Assembly (NCBI RefSeq): GCF_018785315.1
Contig: NZ_WQPN01000109.1
Location: forward strand, 91,491-155,490
Direction of reading: 5' to 3'
Source of the DNA: Clostridium sp. MCC353
Lineage (GTDB): Bacteria > Bacillota > Clostridia > Lachnospirales > Lachnospiraceae
Length of the DNA: 64,000 nt
The notes below the pieces were generated by a model, which was not told where the DNA came from, searched no databases, and was given only the letters and a program-made list of their open reading frames with translations. Below, in pieces: positions 18,004 to 26,204 of the stretch (its first letter is position 1; every line of letters starts with the position of its first letter). A program made the translations under genes and the position numbers.

Positions 18004-18154
18004 GTAACAATTCAGACGGCTAATCTTCTTGACCGAAAAAGCCGGTCAAGAAGCATCGGATAATCATCCGATGTGAAAATTGATAGAGAAAGCTGCTTAC
18101 AAGCGAGCTTGACGCTGCTTTCTTTATCAATTTTCCCGCCGTCTGAACTGTTAC
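18004..18154. repeat. Structured intercistronic repeat with three internal hairpins
   Basis: Outer arms GTAACAATTCAGACGGC (18004-18020) and GCCGTCTGAACTGTTAC (18138-18154) pair with one mismatch-type change. Inside are three further hairpins: TTCTTGACC...GGTCAAGAA (~18026-18054), GCATCGGAT...ATCCGATG (~18054-18073), and AAAATTGATAGAGAAAGC...GCTTTCTTTATCAATTTT (~18077-18134). The fold would be a multi-branched junction. It separates the binding-protein gene from the first permease gene and may stabilise or uncouple upstream mRNA. Shares modules with copies at 20767, 20959, 22107-22410, 27066 and 30806. Confidence 0.75.
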
Positions 18155-18156
18155 GT

Positions 18157-19320
18157 TTATTTTGCAGCGCGGGCCTTTACATTCTCAATCAGTGTTGAAT
18201 TGATGCTGGCTTCTACCTTCGGGAAATCGTCTTTTGATATAACATCCTGATCCACATAGAAGCTTCCGATATCCATCATGAACTGACCCAGTTTGTTTTC
18301 TGACGCAACCGTTTCCCGTGTATAATAATCTTTTACGGAAATCTCTGTGTCCATGTCGGATTCGCTGTAATTGATGCCTTCTTCCGCGTACCATTCCATA
18401 GCCACTTTTCTTCTGTTGGCTTCGTCCTTCATAAGGTCTTCACAAGCTCTGTAATAGCAGTCCAGGAATAATTCCAGATCGCCGCTTCTCTCTTCCATAA
18501 CCTTGTTCTGGGTGAAAATGGTATCGATGATCGGGCTGTCGGATACCATGTTCATATCACATACTTTTACATATCCCGCTTCTTCCAACTGGTTGGTATA
18601 TGGCATCTTGTTGGCAACCAGATCGCCTTCGCCGGTAACAAATGCCTGATATGCCTGAGGATAATCCATGGAAACCATGCTGAAATCATCGGTTGTCAGG
18701 CCAAATGTCTCCATATATTTGATCGCCTGATAGTGTGCCGTCGTAGCCAGAGGCCCTAAAATAGAAGCGCCTTTTAATACTGCCGGGTCACCGATAACCC
18801 CTCTCTCATTGGGAGCCGCTTTTGCGAAGTCACTGTCCGCTCTCGCATAAATAGATTCTCCTCCGGTGGTGATTACGCCGTCGCCGATATATGTATACAT
18901 GCCCGTTGCCAAAGCATAAACCGATGCCATACCGCTGACCGCCACATCCAGGTTTCCAGCCGCCATAGCTTCATTGATCGGAGCGCCGGTTGCAAATATC
19001 TCGATCTTCACGTCCAAACCTGCATCTTTAAAATAACCCGCGATATCGGCCTGATGAACCGGAAGTCCCAGAGAGTTTGCCATGGTTCCTACGATCAGCG
19101 TCTTACCAGATGCCACAGGCGCGCCTGCATTCTCTTCTGCTTTTGATTCCGCTCCGCCCTCAGCTTTTGTCTCTGCCTTGGATTCTTTCGCTGCTGCTGC
19201 GGTTGTCTCCGCCGCTTTTGCCGTCGTGCTGTCATTTGCCGCTGGTTTTGTTCCGCCGCAGCCCACGCCTACGGCCGCCATACTCACTGCTAATGTCAAA
19301 GCTAAAATTTTCTTTTTCAT
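18157..19320 (-). CDS. ABC importer substrate-binding lipoprotein (SsuA/TauA/NMT1-like)
   Basis: A 387-residue lipoprotein. AAGGAGGAG precedes the ATG at 19320; the signal peptide ends in VGVGC with Cys21 as lipidation site, followed by an A/T/E/K-rich linker to about residue 75. The mature fold (LIVGTMANSLGLPVHQADIAGYFKDAGLDVKIEIFATG) matches NMT1/SsuA-type receptors that capture small sulfonates, taurine, nitrate or similar anions. First gene of a seven-gene operon ending in two sulfatases, so an organosulfate is the most likely ligand (inference). Confidence 0.88.
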   Translation of the reverse strand: MKKKILALTLAVSMAAVGVGCGGTKPAANDSTTAKAAETTAAAAKESKAETKAEGGAESKAEENAGAPVASGKTLIVGTMANSLGLPVHQADIAGYFKDAGLDVKIEIFATGAPINEAMAAGNLDVAVSGMASVYALATGMYTYIGDGVITTGGESIYARADSDFAKAAPNERGVIGDPAVLKGASILGPLATTAHYQAIKYMETFGLTTDDFSMVSMDYPQAYQAFVTGEGDLVANKMPYTNQLEEAGYVKVCDMNMVSDSPIIDTIFTQNKVMEERSGDLELFLDCYYRACEDLMKDEANRRKVAMEWYAEEGINYSESDMDTEISVKDYYTRETVASENKLGQFMMDIGSFYVDQDVISKDDFPKVEASINSTLIENVKARAAK

Positions 19321-19355
19321 GTTCTCCTCCTTGATTTTATGTGCTTTATCCATTT

Positions 19356-19410
19356 TGAATACGTATTCATTACATAATTCTTTTATAACACCGCCGAATA
19401 TGTTTGTCAA
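19356..19410 (-). promoter_or_regulatory. Promoter and LacI-type operator of the importer-sulfatase operon
   Basis: Minus-strand TTGACA (19405-19410), 17-bp spacer, TATAAA (19382-19387): a near-perfect promoter. Just downstream lies the 14-bp perfect palindrome TGAATACGTATTCA (19356-19369) with the central CG typical of LacI-family operators. The adjacent LacI gene (19691-20707) is the obvious repressor. Confidence 0.75.
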
Positions 19411-19635
19411 TAATTTTTAAAAATTTTCTTGTTTTTCTGTGCTGTTTGTATATTTTTTAACAGTGTCGGCGGTTTTTAGTGTTGTTTTGTGTGTTTTTTC
19501 AAGCTATTTTTGTTTAATTTTAGTTTTATTGCACAATTAGTGCGTTGAAAGCAGTGCGGATGCCTTTGGGAAGATAAGAAAAACAGAGATGACGGTTCAT
19601 AAATAACGAACGCTGGAGATATCTCCATAAAACCA

Positions 19636-19686
19636 AAAGGGATGTAAAAAACTCCTCTAAAACGAGGACTTATTTTACATCCCTTT
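19636..19686 (-). terminator. Terminator downstream of LacI gene
   Basis: Outer arms AAAGGGATGTAAAA (19636-19649) and TTTTACATCCCTTT (19673-19686) are perfect and enclose an inner TCCTC...GAGGA hairpin followed on the minus strand by six T. It lies 5 bp after the stop of the LacI gene. The rest of the 19421-19635 gap shows no supported gene. Confidence 0.65.
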
Positions 19687-19690
19687 AATT

Positions 19691-20707
19691 TCACTCATTA
19701 ATTGTCGTTTCCCGGATCACCAAATGTGGTTTCACCCACTCCTGTATAAAAATATCCTTCTTTTCAATCAAGTCCATTAACAGCCTGCATCCTCGTGAAA
19801 CCATTTCTTCTACCGGAACATGGATGGTGCTCAAAGACGGCTTTGTCCATGTAGCCAGTGGAATATCATCCATCCCTATAATTTGTACATCTTCCGGAAC
19901 CCTTATTTTATAGTCCTTCAGCGCATTCAATACGCCGATACCCAATATATCGCTGTATGTAAAAACAGCGGTTCTCCTGCCCTGGAATTTTTCGATATTT
20001 TCGCCTACGCATTCATAGGCCGACTGCATGCTCAGATTGCAGTAAATGATGTCTTCCTGTTTCATTTCACAGCCGTATTCCTTCAGCCCGTCATAGTACC
20101 CGTTAAAACGGCGGTCCGCATCCTCCGTCTCTTCTCTGACCGTAATGAACATCTTATGGTAGTCCGCGAATTTCCCCAGATATTTTCCAGCCAGATAACC
20201 TCCGTAATAACTGTCTGAAAACAGGTAATTCAGATTCTCCCGGATGTTCATTCCGGCATTCATCATGAATACGCAGGGCACCTGATACTCTTCGATCAGC
20301 TTCATTTCCGAATCGGAAAGCTCCATTCTCAGGACGATGAAACCGTCCACTTTCCGCTTCTTGATAATCCGCTCAAAGCTGGAAAAATCGTCGGATTCAT
20401 GGTCATAATAAATTACCATAATATCATAATCGTACTGGTTCATCTCTTTCTGGATATAATCATAGAGATGAGCCAGCATGAGATTGGAATTCATGCTGAT
20501 AAAATGTTTCGGAAACAAAATTCCAATGGTATCCGTCTTGTTGGTTCTCAGGCTTTTAGCCTGACTGTTTAATACAAATCCATATTCCTCGGCTTTTTTA
20601 TGAATATAGTCCCGTTTTTCTTTGGGAACCAAACTGCTGTTGTTCATTGCCCTTGATACCGTTGACTGAGAAACCCCGATCAATTTGGCAAAATCTCTGG
20701 ATGTCAT
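19691..20707 (-). CDS. LacI family transcriptional regulator of the sulfatase operon
   Basis: A 338-residue regulator. Residues 1-55 contain the LacI helix-turn-helix and hinge (SRDFAKLIGVSQSTVSRAMNNSSLVPKEKR); residues 60-335 are the periplasmic-binding-like sensor (GILFPKHFISMNSN; DVQIIGMDDIPLATWTKPSLSTIH). Only a weak AGGGGG lies upstream of the ATG at 20707. It sits directly upstream of, and in the same direction as, the importer-sulfatase operon, whose promoter carries a LacI-like palindrome. Confidence 0.9.
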   Translation of the reverse strand: MTSRDFAKLIGVSQSTVSRAMNNSSLVPKEKRDYIHKKAEEYGFVLNSQAKSLRTNKTDTIGILFPKHFISMNSNLMLAHLYDYIQKEMNQYDYDIMVIYYDHESDDFSSFERIIKKRKVDGFIVLRMELSDSEMKLIEEYQVPCVFMMNAGMNIRENLNYLFSDSYYGGYLAGKYLGKFADYHKMFITVREETEDADRRFNGYYDGLKEYGCEMKQEDIIYCNLSMQSAYECVGENIEKFQGRRTAVFTYSDILGIGVLNALKDYKIRVPEDVQIIGMDDIPLATWTKPSLSTIHVPVEEMVSRGCRLLMDLIEKKDIFIQEWVKPHLVIRETTINE

Positions 20708-20766
20708 GTTCTTACTAATCCCCCTGTCTCTTATTCCCGTTTAACCCTATTTTTACCCTCTTTCGT

Positions 20767-20890
20767 AACGGTTCAGACAGGTCTGAACTGTTACGCATCC
20801 AGCCCATTAAATCTGCCTGCAGCGAGGGGCTGGATGCCTGCAGGCGGTATATCTTCCTGACCGGATAAGCCGGTCAAAATACAGCTGTTA
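20767..20890. repeat. Structured repeat upstream of LacI gene
   Basis: Begins with the palindrome GTTCAGACAGGTCTGAAC flanked by GTAAC and GTTAC, then an inner pairing CATCCAGCCC...GGGCTGGATG, CCTGCAG...CTGCAGG, and TGACCGGATAAGCCGGTCA, ending in CAGCTGTTAC. The TGACCG...CGGTCA module matches that in the 18004-18154 copy. A further half-arm, AGTTCAGACGGC, lies at about 20964. The 20708-21076 gap holds these repeats and the promoters of two regulator genes; no coding sequence is seen. Confidence 0.6.
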
Positions 20891-21076
20891 CAATAAATTC
20901 TATCACCACTCGATTTAAAAGTCATCTTAAAATAAATATCATTCCCTGAGAAAAATAGATGTAATAGTTCAGACGGCTCATTTTCCGTCTACCCATAAAG
21001 AATTTTATGACGTATAATAAAAATACCATTGAAAATCATAGGAATCCTTTTTAAACTATTACCGGAAGTGAGAATT

Positions 21077-22063
21077 ATGTCGAAAAAAATTACCATGGCC
21101 GATATTGCCGAGATGTCCGGCGTCGGAAAAAGCACCGTATCCCGCTATTTTAACGGCGGATACGTAAAGGAATCAACAAAGAAGAAGATCCAGGAAGTGA
21201 TCAGGGCCCAGAACTACGAGCCCAATACATTTGCCCGTTTAAATGCCAAAAACAGCAATGTGATCGGCGTCGTCGTCCCCACCCTGAATTCCAAGATTAC
21301 CAGCCGGGTCATCACCAGCATCGACCGGTATCTCCGGGGGCAGGGTTATGAAACCATTATTAAAAATTCCGACCATGACACCAACCTGGAACTGGACAAT
21401 TTAAAACGTTTAATCAGCCTGAATGTGGACGGAATCCTCTACAGCGCCATCAATATCACAGAAGCCCATAAGCATTTAATCCAAAACAGCAGCATACCAG
21501 TTGTGGTGCTGGCCCAGGATTACGACGAGGGGATCTCCGTTGTGGACGACGACTACCGCGCCGGACGGTTTGCCGGGGAGTATATCGGAAAAACAAATCC
21601 TGGCTTCGTGGGGTACATCGGGGTGGATGAGAGCGATATTGCCGTAGGGATTAACCGCAAACAGGGCGTTTTGGACGGTTTAAAGGAATACGGGATCAAC
21701 ACCCCCACGGTGCTGGCCGGGGATTACAGCTTTGAAAGTGGACAGGCTCTCACTGAGAAACTGCTGGAACTGGGAAAACCGGATGCGGTCATATGCGCCA
21801 CAGACCGTCTGGCTTTCGGCGCCTACCGGGTTTTAGAACAGCACGGGCTTCGGATTCCTGAGGACGTTTCTGTAATGGGATTCGGCGGTTATGACGAGAG
21901 CACTCTTTTAAAACCCCAGCTTTCCACAATCAAATTCGATTCCTATGCCGTGGGATATTTAGGAGCGGAAACCCTGTTAAAAATCATCCGCGGGGAACCC
22001 GTACCCCAGAAACAGACCGTTGGATTCACTCTCATTGAGGGGCAGAGTGTTAGACAATTATAA
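21077..22063 (+). CDS. scrR: LacI family regulator, probable sucrose operon repressor
   Basis: A 328-residue LacI-family protein: helix-turn-helix ITMADIAEMSGVGKSTVSRYFNGGYVKESTK at residues 5-35 and a sugar-binding domain (VIGVVVPTLNSKITSRVI; EDVSVMGFGGYDES). The start at 21077 has the weak site GGAAGTGAG. Located directly upstream of a sucrose-type PTS permease and GH32 hydrolase whose promoter carries two TGGTATCGATACCA-like operators, so it is very likely their repressor, as in scrR/sacR systems. Confidence 0.82.
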   Translation: MSKKITMADIAEMSGVGKSTVSRYFNGGYVKESTKKKIQEVIRAQNYEPNTFARLNAKNSNVIGVVVPTLNSKITSRVITSIDRYLRGQGYETIIKNSDHDTNLELDNLKRLISLNVDGILYSAINITEAHKHLIQNSSIPVVVLAQDYDEGISVVDDDYRAGRFAGEYIGKTNPGFVGYIGVDESDIAVGINRKQGVLDGLKEYGINTPTVLAGDYSFESGQALTEKLLELGKPDAVICATDRLAFGAYRVLEQHGLRIPEDVSVMGFGGYDESTLLKPQLSTIKFDSYAVGYLGAETLLKIIRGEPVPQKQTVGFTLIEGQSVRQL

Positions 22064-22106
22064 TGTGCAGCCGCTATATTTTTGTATGGTCTGCGCGGGG
22101 AATCTA

Positions 22107-22410
22107 CAGACCTGTCTGAACTGTTGCTTTATAGCAGCTCAGACAGGTCTGTACTATTGCAAACAGCAACAGTTCAGGCGGCTAAAGCGTGTCTGAAAAT
22201 TGCTTTCCGTCAGATGTGCGTCCCAGTTTGTAGGAAATTTGGGCCAAATGAAGGGCACATAGCGGGCTGTTTAACCTGAATTTGGTCCAAATATACCGCA
22301 AAATGGGGCGTACAGATGACGGGAATGAATTTTCAGACATGCTCCAATTTTCTTGACCGAAAAAGCCGCCTTTTTGTCAACTTTCCGCCGGCTGAACTGT
22401 AACTGCTGGA
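22107..22410. repeat. Nested inverted-repeat block upstream of the sucrose operon
   Basis: Starts with CCTGTCTGAACTGTTGC and GCAGCTCAGACAGG facing each other, followed by AACAGTTCAGGCGGC (~22164-22178), which pairs with GCCGGCTGAACTGT near 22400. Inside, AGCGTGTCTGAAAATT (~22182) and AATTTTCAGACATGCT (~22328) are the ends of a ~40-nt imperfect inverted repeat around an ~80-nt core. CTTGACCGAAAAAGCCG near 22352 is the module shared with 18026 and 20856. No coding potential is convincing. Confidence 0.6.
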
Positions 22411-22482
22411 TCATTCTTTTATACAAAGTCTCAGTCTTATACATGATGCACAATTTCTTACATGGAATTTCGTGCATCTTTT

Positions 22483-22557
22483 TGTGGTATCGATACCACA
22501 TTTTTGTTTGACAAATCCTTTAAAATGGTATATTATCTAATTATGGAACCGATACCA
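22483..22557 (+). promoter_or_regulatory. Sucrose operon promoter with two LacI-type operators
   Basis: Promoter TTGACA (22508-22513), 17-bp spacer, TATTAT (22531-22536). Operator 1, TGTGGTATCGATACCACA (22483-22500), is a perfect 18-bp palindrome just upstream of the -35; operator 2, TGGAACCGATACCA (22544-22557), lies downstream of the -10. The central CG is typical for LacI-family repressors. Spacing of about 59 bp between centres would permit looping or independent blocks. Confidence 0.85.
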
Positions 22558-22596
22558 CATTGAAACTATATAAAATCTTAATTGGAGGGAATATTT

Positions 22597-24651
22597 ATGG
22601 ATTATGGGAGAATCGCCCGCGAAGTCATTGAGAATGTCGGCGGAAAGAGCAACATCAAATCAGTTACCCACTGCGCCACCCGTCTCCGTTTTCAACTGAA
22701 GAATAATGATCTTCGCAATGAGGACGTAATCAGCGATATCGAAGGGGTGAAAGGGGTATTTTTAACCCAGTCACAGTTTCAGATCATTTTCGGCTCCGGC
22801 CTGGTTAATCTGATCTGTGATGAAGTCCAGAAGCAGCTGGGCACTCTGGCGGATACGAAGGATGAGCCGGAGGAGAAAAAGGGGAACCCCATCCAGCGCT
22901 TTGTGAAGATGCTCAGCGACATTTTTGTGCCGATTATTCCGGCCATTGTGGCAGGCGGTCTTCTTATGGGTCTCAACAACCTGCTGACCTCCGCCCTCAT
23001 CGACGGCCGGTCAGTGATCGAATTATATCCCCAGTGGCAGGGGCTGGCTGCTGCGATCAATACCTTTGCCAACGCTCCATTTACATTTCTGCCGGTGCTG
23101 ATCGGGTTCAGCGCGGCCAGGAAGTTCGGGGGCAATGCATTTCTCGGCGCGGCCATGGGTATGATCATGGTCCATCCCGACCTTTTGAACGCTTATCAGA
23201 TCGGCCTTGCGGAACCGCCGGTATGGAATATCTTCGGCTTCGAGATCGCGGCCATTGGATATCAGGGCACCGTACTTCCCGTTCTGGCCGTATCCTGGAT
23301 TCTGGCCAACATTGAAAAGAGACTTCATAAAGTGACCCCAAGCTGGCTGGATAACTTATCAACTCCATTGCTGTCCATCCTGATCACCTCCTTCCTGACC
23401 TTTATCTGTGTAGGTCCGGTTCTGCGTGAAGCGGGCAACCTGCTGGCGGCGGGAATCACTTGGGTATACAACGTATTAGGACCTGTGGGCGGCGCTCTGT
23501 TCGGATTCGCCTATGCGCCCATCACCATGACAGGTATGCATCACAGCTTTATCGCCATTGAAACCCAATTGATCGCGGAAAGCGCGGTTACGGGAGGAAG
23601 CTTTATCTTCACAACTGCCAGCATGAACAACGTGGCACAGGGCGCTGCTGTTATCGCAGTCCTGCTGCTCACCAAGAATGACAAGATGAAATCCATCTGC
23701 TCCGCATCCGGTATTTCCGCACTTCTGGGCATTACGGAACCGGCCATGTTCGGTGTTACCCTCAAGTTAAAATATCCATTTTACGCGGCCATGATCGGAT
23801 CTGCCGCAGGAAGCGCTTATCTCGCATGGACAAAGACCCTGGCTCAGGCCCTGGGCGCTGCCGGACTTCCCGGATTCATCTCCATGAAACCGGAACATTA
23901 CCTGAACTTCGCAGTCGGACTGTTGATCTCCATCGGATTGTCATTTGCGCTGACCTGGATATTCTGGAAAAAATTCGGGCTTGATAAAGATGAGGCAAAT
24001 GCAATGAATGCTAAGGCACAGGCTGGAGCAGGAAGCGGAACTTTGAATCCGGCTGTTACGGGAAATGCTGCGGGAAATATTGAGGAGTATGTTAAGAAGG
24101 CTGTTAAGGGGGCTATTGGGCCAGCTATTGAGGAAGATGGCGCTGAAACTGCTGCCTGTGATGCACAACATAGTGATTCCGAATCTGCTAACCATAACTC
24201 CGACGACGACTTATACTCCCCCATGAACGGAGAAGTTCTCCCGGTAGAGCAGTCCGAAGACCCCATGTTCGCATCCAAGATGCTGGGCGACGGCATCGCT
24301 GTCAACCCATCGGACGGAACCGTTTACGCTCCCTGCGACGGAACTTTGACCCTGTTATATGAGACAAAACATGCCCTCGGCATCACCACGGACAGCGGTA
24401 TCGACTTATTAATCCATGTTGGAATCGATACCGTACAGATGAAGGGAGAAGGATTTGAGACATTTGCGGCCCAGGGCGACCGCATCAGAAAAGGCCAGAA
24501 ACTCCTGGCCGTGGATCTGGATCTCGTCAAAGAAAAGGGCTACAGCGCCCAGACCATGATGATTCTCCCCCAGGCAGACGGCATAACCGTCAATGTCTTC
24601 CCTGCTGCACAGGCCGGACCGGAAACCAAGGTCATGACCCTGCACAGATAA
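22597..24651 (+). CDS. scrA: PTS sucrose/beta-glucoside-type EIIBCA permease
   Basis: A 684-residue fused PTS permease. Residues 1-~85: EIIB with phospho-Cys26 in THCATRLRF. Residues ~105-475: EIIC with 9-10 membrane spans (FVPIIPAIVAGGLLMGLNN; GITEPAMFG). Residues ~475-540: an Ala/Gly/Asn-rich linker; the remaining ~145 residues: EIIA of the glucose type with DLLIHVGIDTVQM as active-site region. TTGGAGGG supports the start at 22597. It imports and 6-phosphorylates a disaccharide; the following GH32 gene makes sucrose the best guess over trehalose or beta-glucosides. Confidence 0.9.
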   Translation: MDYGRIAREVIENVGGKSNIKSVTHCATRLRFQLKNNDLRNEDVISDIEGVKGVFLTQSQFQIIFGSGLVNLICDEVQKQLGTLADTKDEPEEKKGNPIQRFVKMLSDIFVPIIPAIVAGGLLMGLNNLLTSALIDGRSVIELYPQWQGLAAAINTFANAPFTFLPVLIGFSAARKFGGNAFLGAAMGMIMVHPDLLNAYQIGLAEPPVWNIFGFEIAAIGYQGTVLPVLAVSWILANIEKRLHKVTPSWLDNLSTPLLSILITSFLTFICVGPVLREAGNLLAAGITWVYNVLGPVGGALFGFAYAPITMTGMHHSFIAIETQLIAESAVTGGSFIFTTASMNNVAQGAAVIAVLLLTKNDKMKSICSASGISALLGITEPAMFGVTLKLKYPFYAAMIGSAAGSAYLAWTKTLAQALGAAGLPGFISMKPEHYLNFAVGLLISIGLSFALTWIFWKKFGLDKDEANAMNAKAQAGAGSGTLNPAVTGNAAGNIEEYVKKAVKGAIGPAIEEDGAETAACDAQHSDSESANHNSDDDLYSPMNGEVLPVEQSEDPMFASKMLGDGIAVNPSDGTVYAPCDGTLTLLYETKHALGITTDSGIDLLIHVGIDTVQMKGEGFETFAAQGDRIRKGQKLLAVDLDLVKEKGYSAQTMMILPQADGITVNVFPAAQAGPETKVMTLHR

Positions 24652-24682
24652 TTCCATCCCCGCCTTGAAAGGAGCACCCCCT

Positions 24683-26143
24683 TTGAAGAAATACGAAAAG
24701 GTTTTTAGACATGACTATGAGCAGTGGTATCAGGAACAGGATACGTACCGGAAAGAGGTGGCAGATGATTCCCGCCGGCTTCATTTCCACCTGATGCCGG
24801 AAACCGGATGGCTGAACGATCCTAACGGCCTCTGCCAGTTTAAGGGCGTCTATCACATTTATTATCAGTATTCCCCTTTTGAGCCCACAGGAGAGCTGAA
24901 GCTCTGGGGCCATTTCACCACCCGGGATTTCGTCCACTATAACCAGGAAGAGCCCTTCCTCTATCCCGATACGGACGCGGACGCCCATGGGGCCTACTCC
25001 GGTTCCGCTTTCGTGGAAGACGGTAACATCCACTATTTTTATACCGGCAATGTAAAACAGTTTGACCGGGAAGATTATGATTACATCATGAGCGGACGTG
25101 TCAGCAATACCATACATTTCACCAGCGCTGACGGTTATCACATCTCCCCCAAAGAAGTGATACTGAATAACAGCGATTACCCCTCCGACATGAGCTGCCA
25201 CATCCGTGATCCTAAAATTCTGAAAACCGGCGGCGCCTATTACATGGTTTTAGGCGCCCGGGACGCAGAGAGCCGGGGGATGATGCTGATGTACCGCTCC
25301 GACGACTTAGAGCACTGGACATTTTACCAGAAGATTCAGACAAAAGAACCCTTCGGCTATATGTGGGAATGCCCGGACCTGTTCTATCTGGACGGGCAGC
25401 TCTGCCTGATCTCCTGCCCCCAGGGAGTAGAACCCCGGGGCGTGGATTTTGAAAATATCCACCAATGCACTGTCATGAAGATGGATTTCGATTTTGAGCA
25501 CAATACCTACGAAATCGATGACGTAAAAGACATCCGTCTGCTGGACAGAGGCTTCGACTTTTATGCCCCCCAGACATTTGAGGACGAAAAAGGGCGCAGG
25601 ATTTTAATCGGATGGATGGGCATTCCGGATGCGGACTATACAAACCCCACCGTTTCATCCGGCTGGCAGCACGCCCTCACCCTTCCCCGGGAGCTTCATT
25701 TTAAAAACGGACGGCTGATCCAGGTTCCGTTGGAAGAACTGAAGGAGCTCCGCCGCAGCAGACATACCTGTGAGGTGGAAAACAGCTTCTCCAAGCCGGA
25801 TTCTCCGCTTGTCTATGAAGCGGAACTCGCATTTACCTCCTGTTCCCATATGGAAATGACCCTCAGGGACGGGGTCAGACTGATCTGGAAAGACGGATTG
25901 ATGACCCTGGATCTTGGAACCTGCGGCGCGGGGCGCACCTGCCGGAAAGTGGAACTCAATGGACTGCGGGATTTGAGGATTTTTTCAGACACCACTTCGC
26001 TGGAGATATTCGTTAACGGCGGGACAGAGGTGTTTACCAGCAGAGTTTACGGGGATTGCCCGGACTTGGAACTGAAAGGGGAGTTTAAAGGAACCATTGA
26101 CTTTTATGAGATAGGGGAGTTTCAGATAAAGGATTTACACTAA
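24683..26143 (+). CDS. scrB: Sucrose-6-phosphate hydrolase (GH32 beta-fructofuranosidase)
   Basis: A 486-residue GH32 enzyme. WLNDPNGL (about residues 44-51) carries the Asp nucleophile, RDPKI the transition-state Asp, and WECPDLF the Glu acid/base. It cleaves sucrose-6-phosphate to glucose-6-phosphate and fructose in the cytoplasm; no signal peptide. The start is taken as TTG at 24683, eight bases after AAAGGAG; an upstream TTG at 24665 would lie before that site. It starts 31 bp after the PTS gene. Its last eight codons form one arm of an 82-bp palindrome. Confidence 0.9.
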   Translation: MKKYEKVFRHDYEQWYQEQDTYRKEVADDSRRLHFHLMPETGWLNDPNGLCQFKGVYHIYYQYSPFEPTGELKLWGHFTTRDFVHYNQEEPFLYPDTDADAHGAYSGSAFVEDGNIHYFYTGNVKQFDREDYDYIMSGRVSNTIHFTSADGYHISPKEVILNNSDYPSDMSCHIRDPKILKTGGAYYMVLGARDAESRGMMLMYRSDDLEHWTFYQKIQTKEPFGYMWECPDLFYLDGQLCLISCPQGVEPRGVDFENIHQCTVMKMDFDFEHNTYEIDDVKDIRLLDRGFDFYAPQTFEDEKGRRILIGWMGIPDADYTNPTVSSGWQHALTLPRELHFKNGRLIQVPLEELKELRRSRHTCEVENSFSKPDSPLVYEAELAFTSCSHMEMTLRDGVRLIWKDGLMTLDLGTCGAGRTCRKVELNGLRDLRIFSDTTSLEIFVNGGTEVFTSRVYGDCPDLELKGEFKGTIDFYEIGEFQIKDLH

Positions 26144-26201
26144 AGGGTGAAGGCATTTCGCGAAATGCCTTCACCCTTTAGTGTAAATCCTTTATCTGAA
26201 A
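26120..26201. repeat. 82-bp perfect palindrome at scrB 3' end (copy 1, also terminator-like)
   Basis: Arms of 41 bp are perfectly complementary around the centre 26160/26161 with no loop. The inner part AAAGGGTGAAGGCATTT is shared with two other palindromes (40268-40319 and 51247-51298); the outer part is the mirrored 3' end of scrB, including its stop codon. It lies between convergent scrB and the metallo-hydrolase gene and could act as a bidirectional terminator. Confidence 0.92.
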
Positions 26202-26204
26202 AAC

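Noticed and set aside
19476-19694. 72-codon minus-strand frame
   Set aside because: Covers the LacI terminator and lacks start signals.
18004-22410. CRISPR array
   Set aside because: Repeats are inverted and irregularly spaced, with no constant-length spacers and no cas genes.
22271-22501. 76-codon minus-strand frame
   Set aside because: Made of repeat sequence and running across the sucrose operator; no ribosome site.
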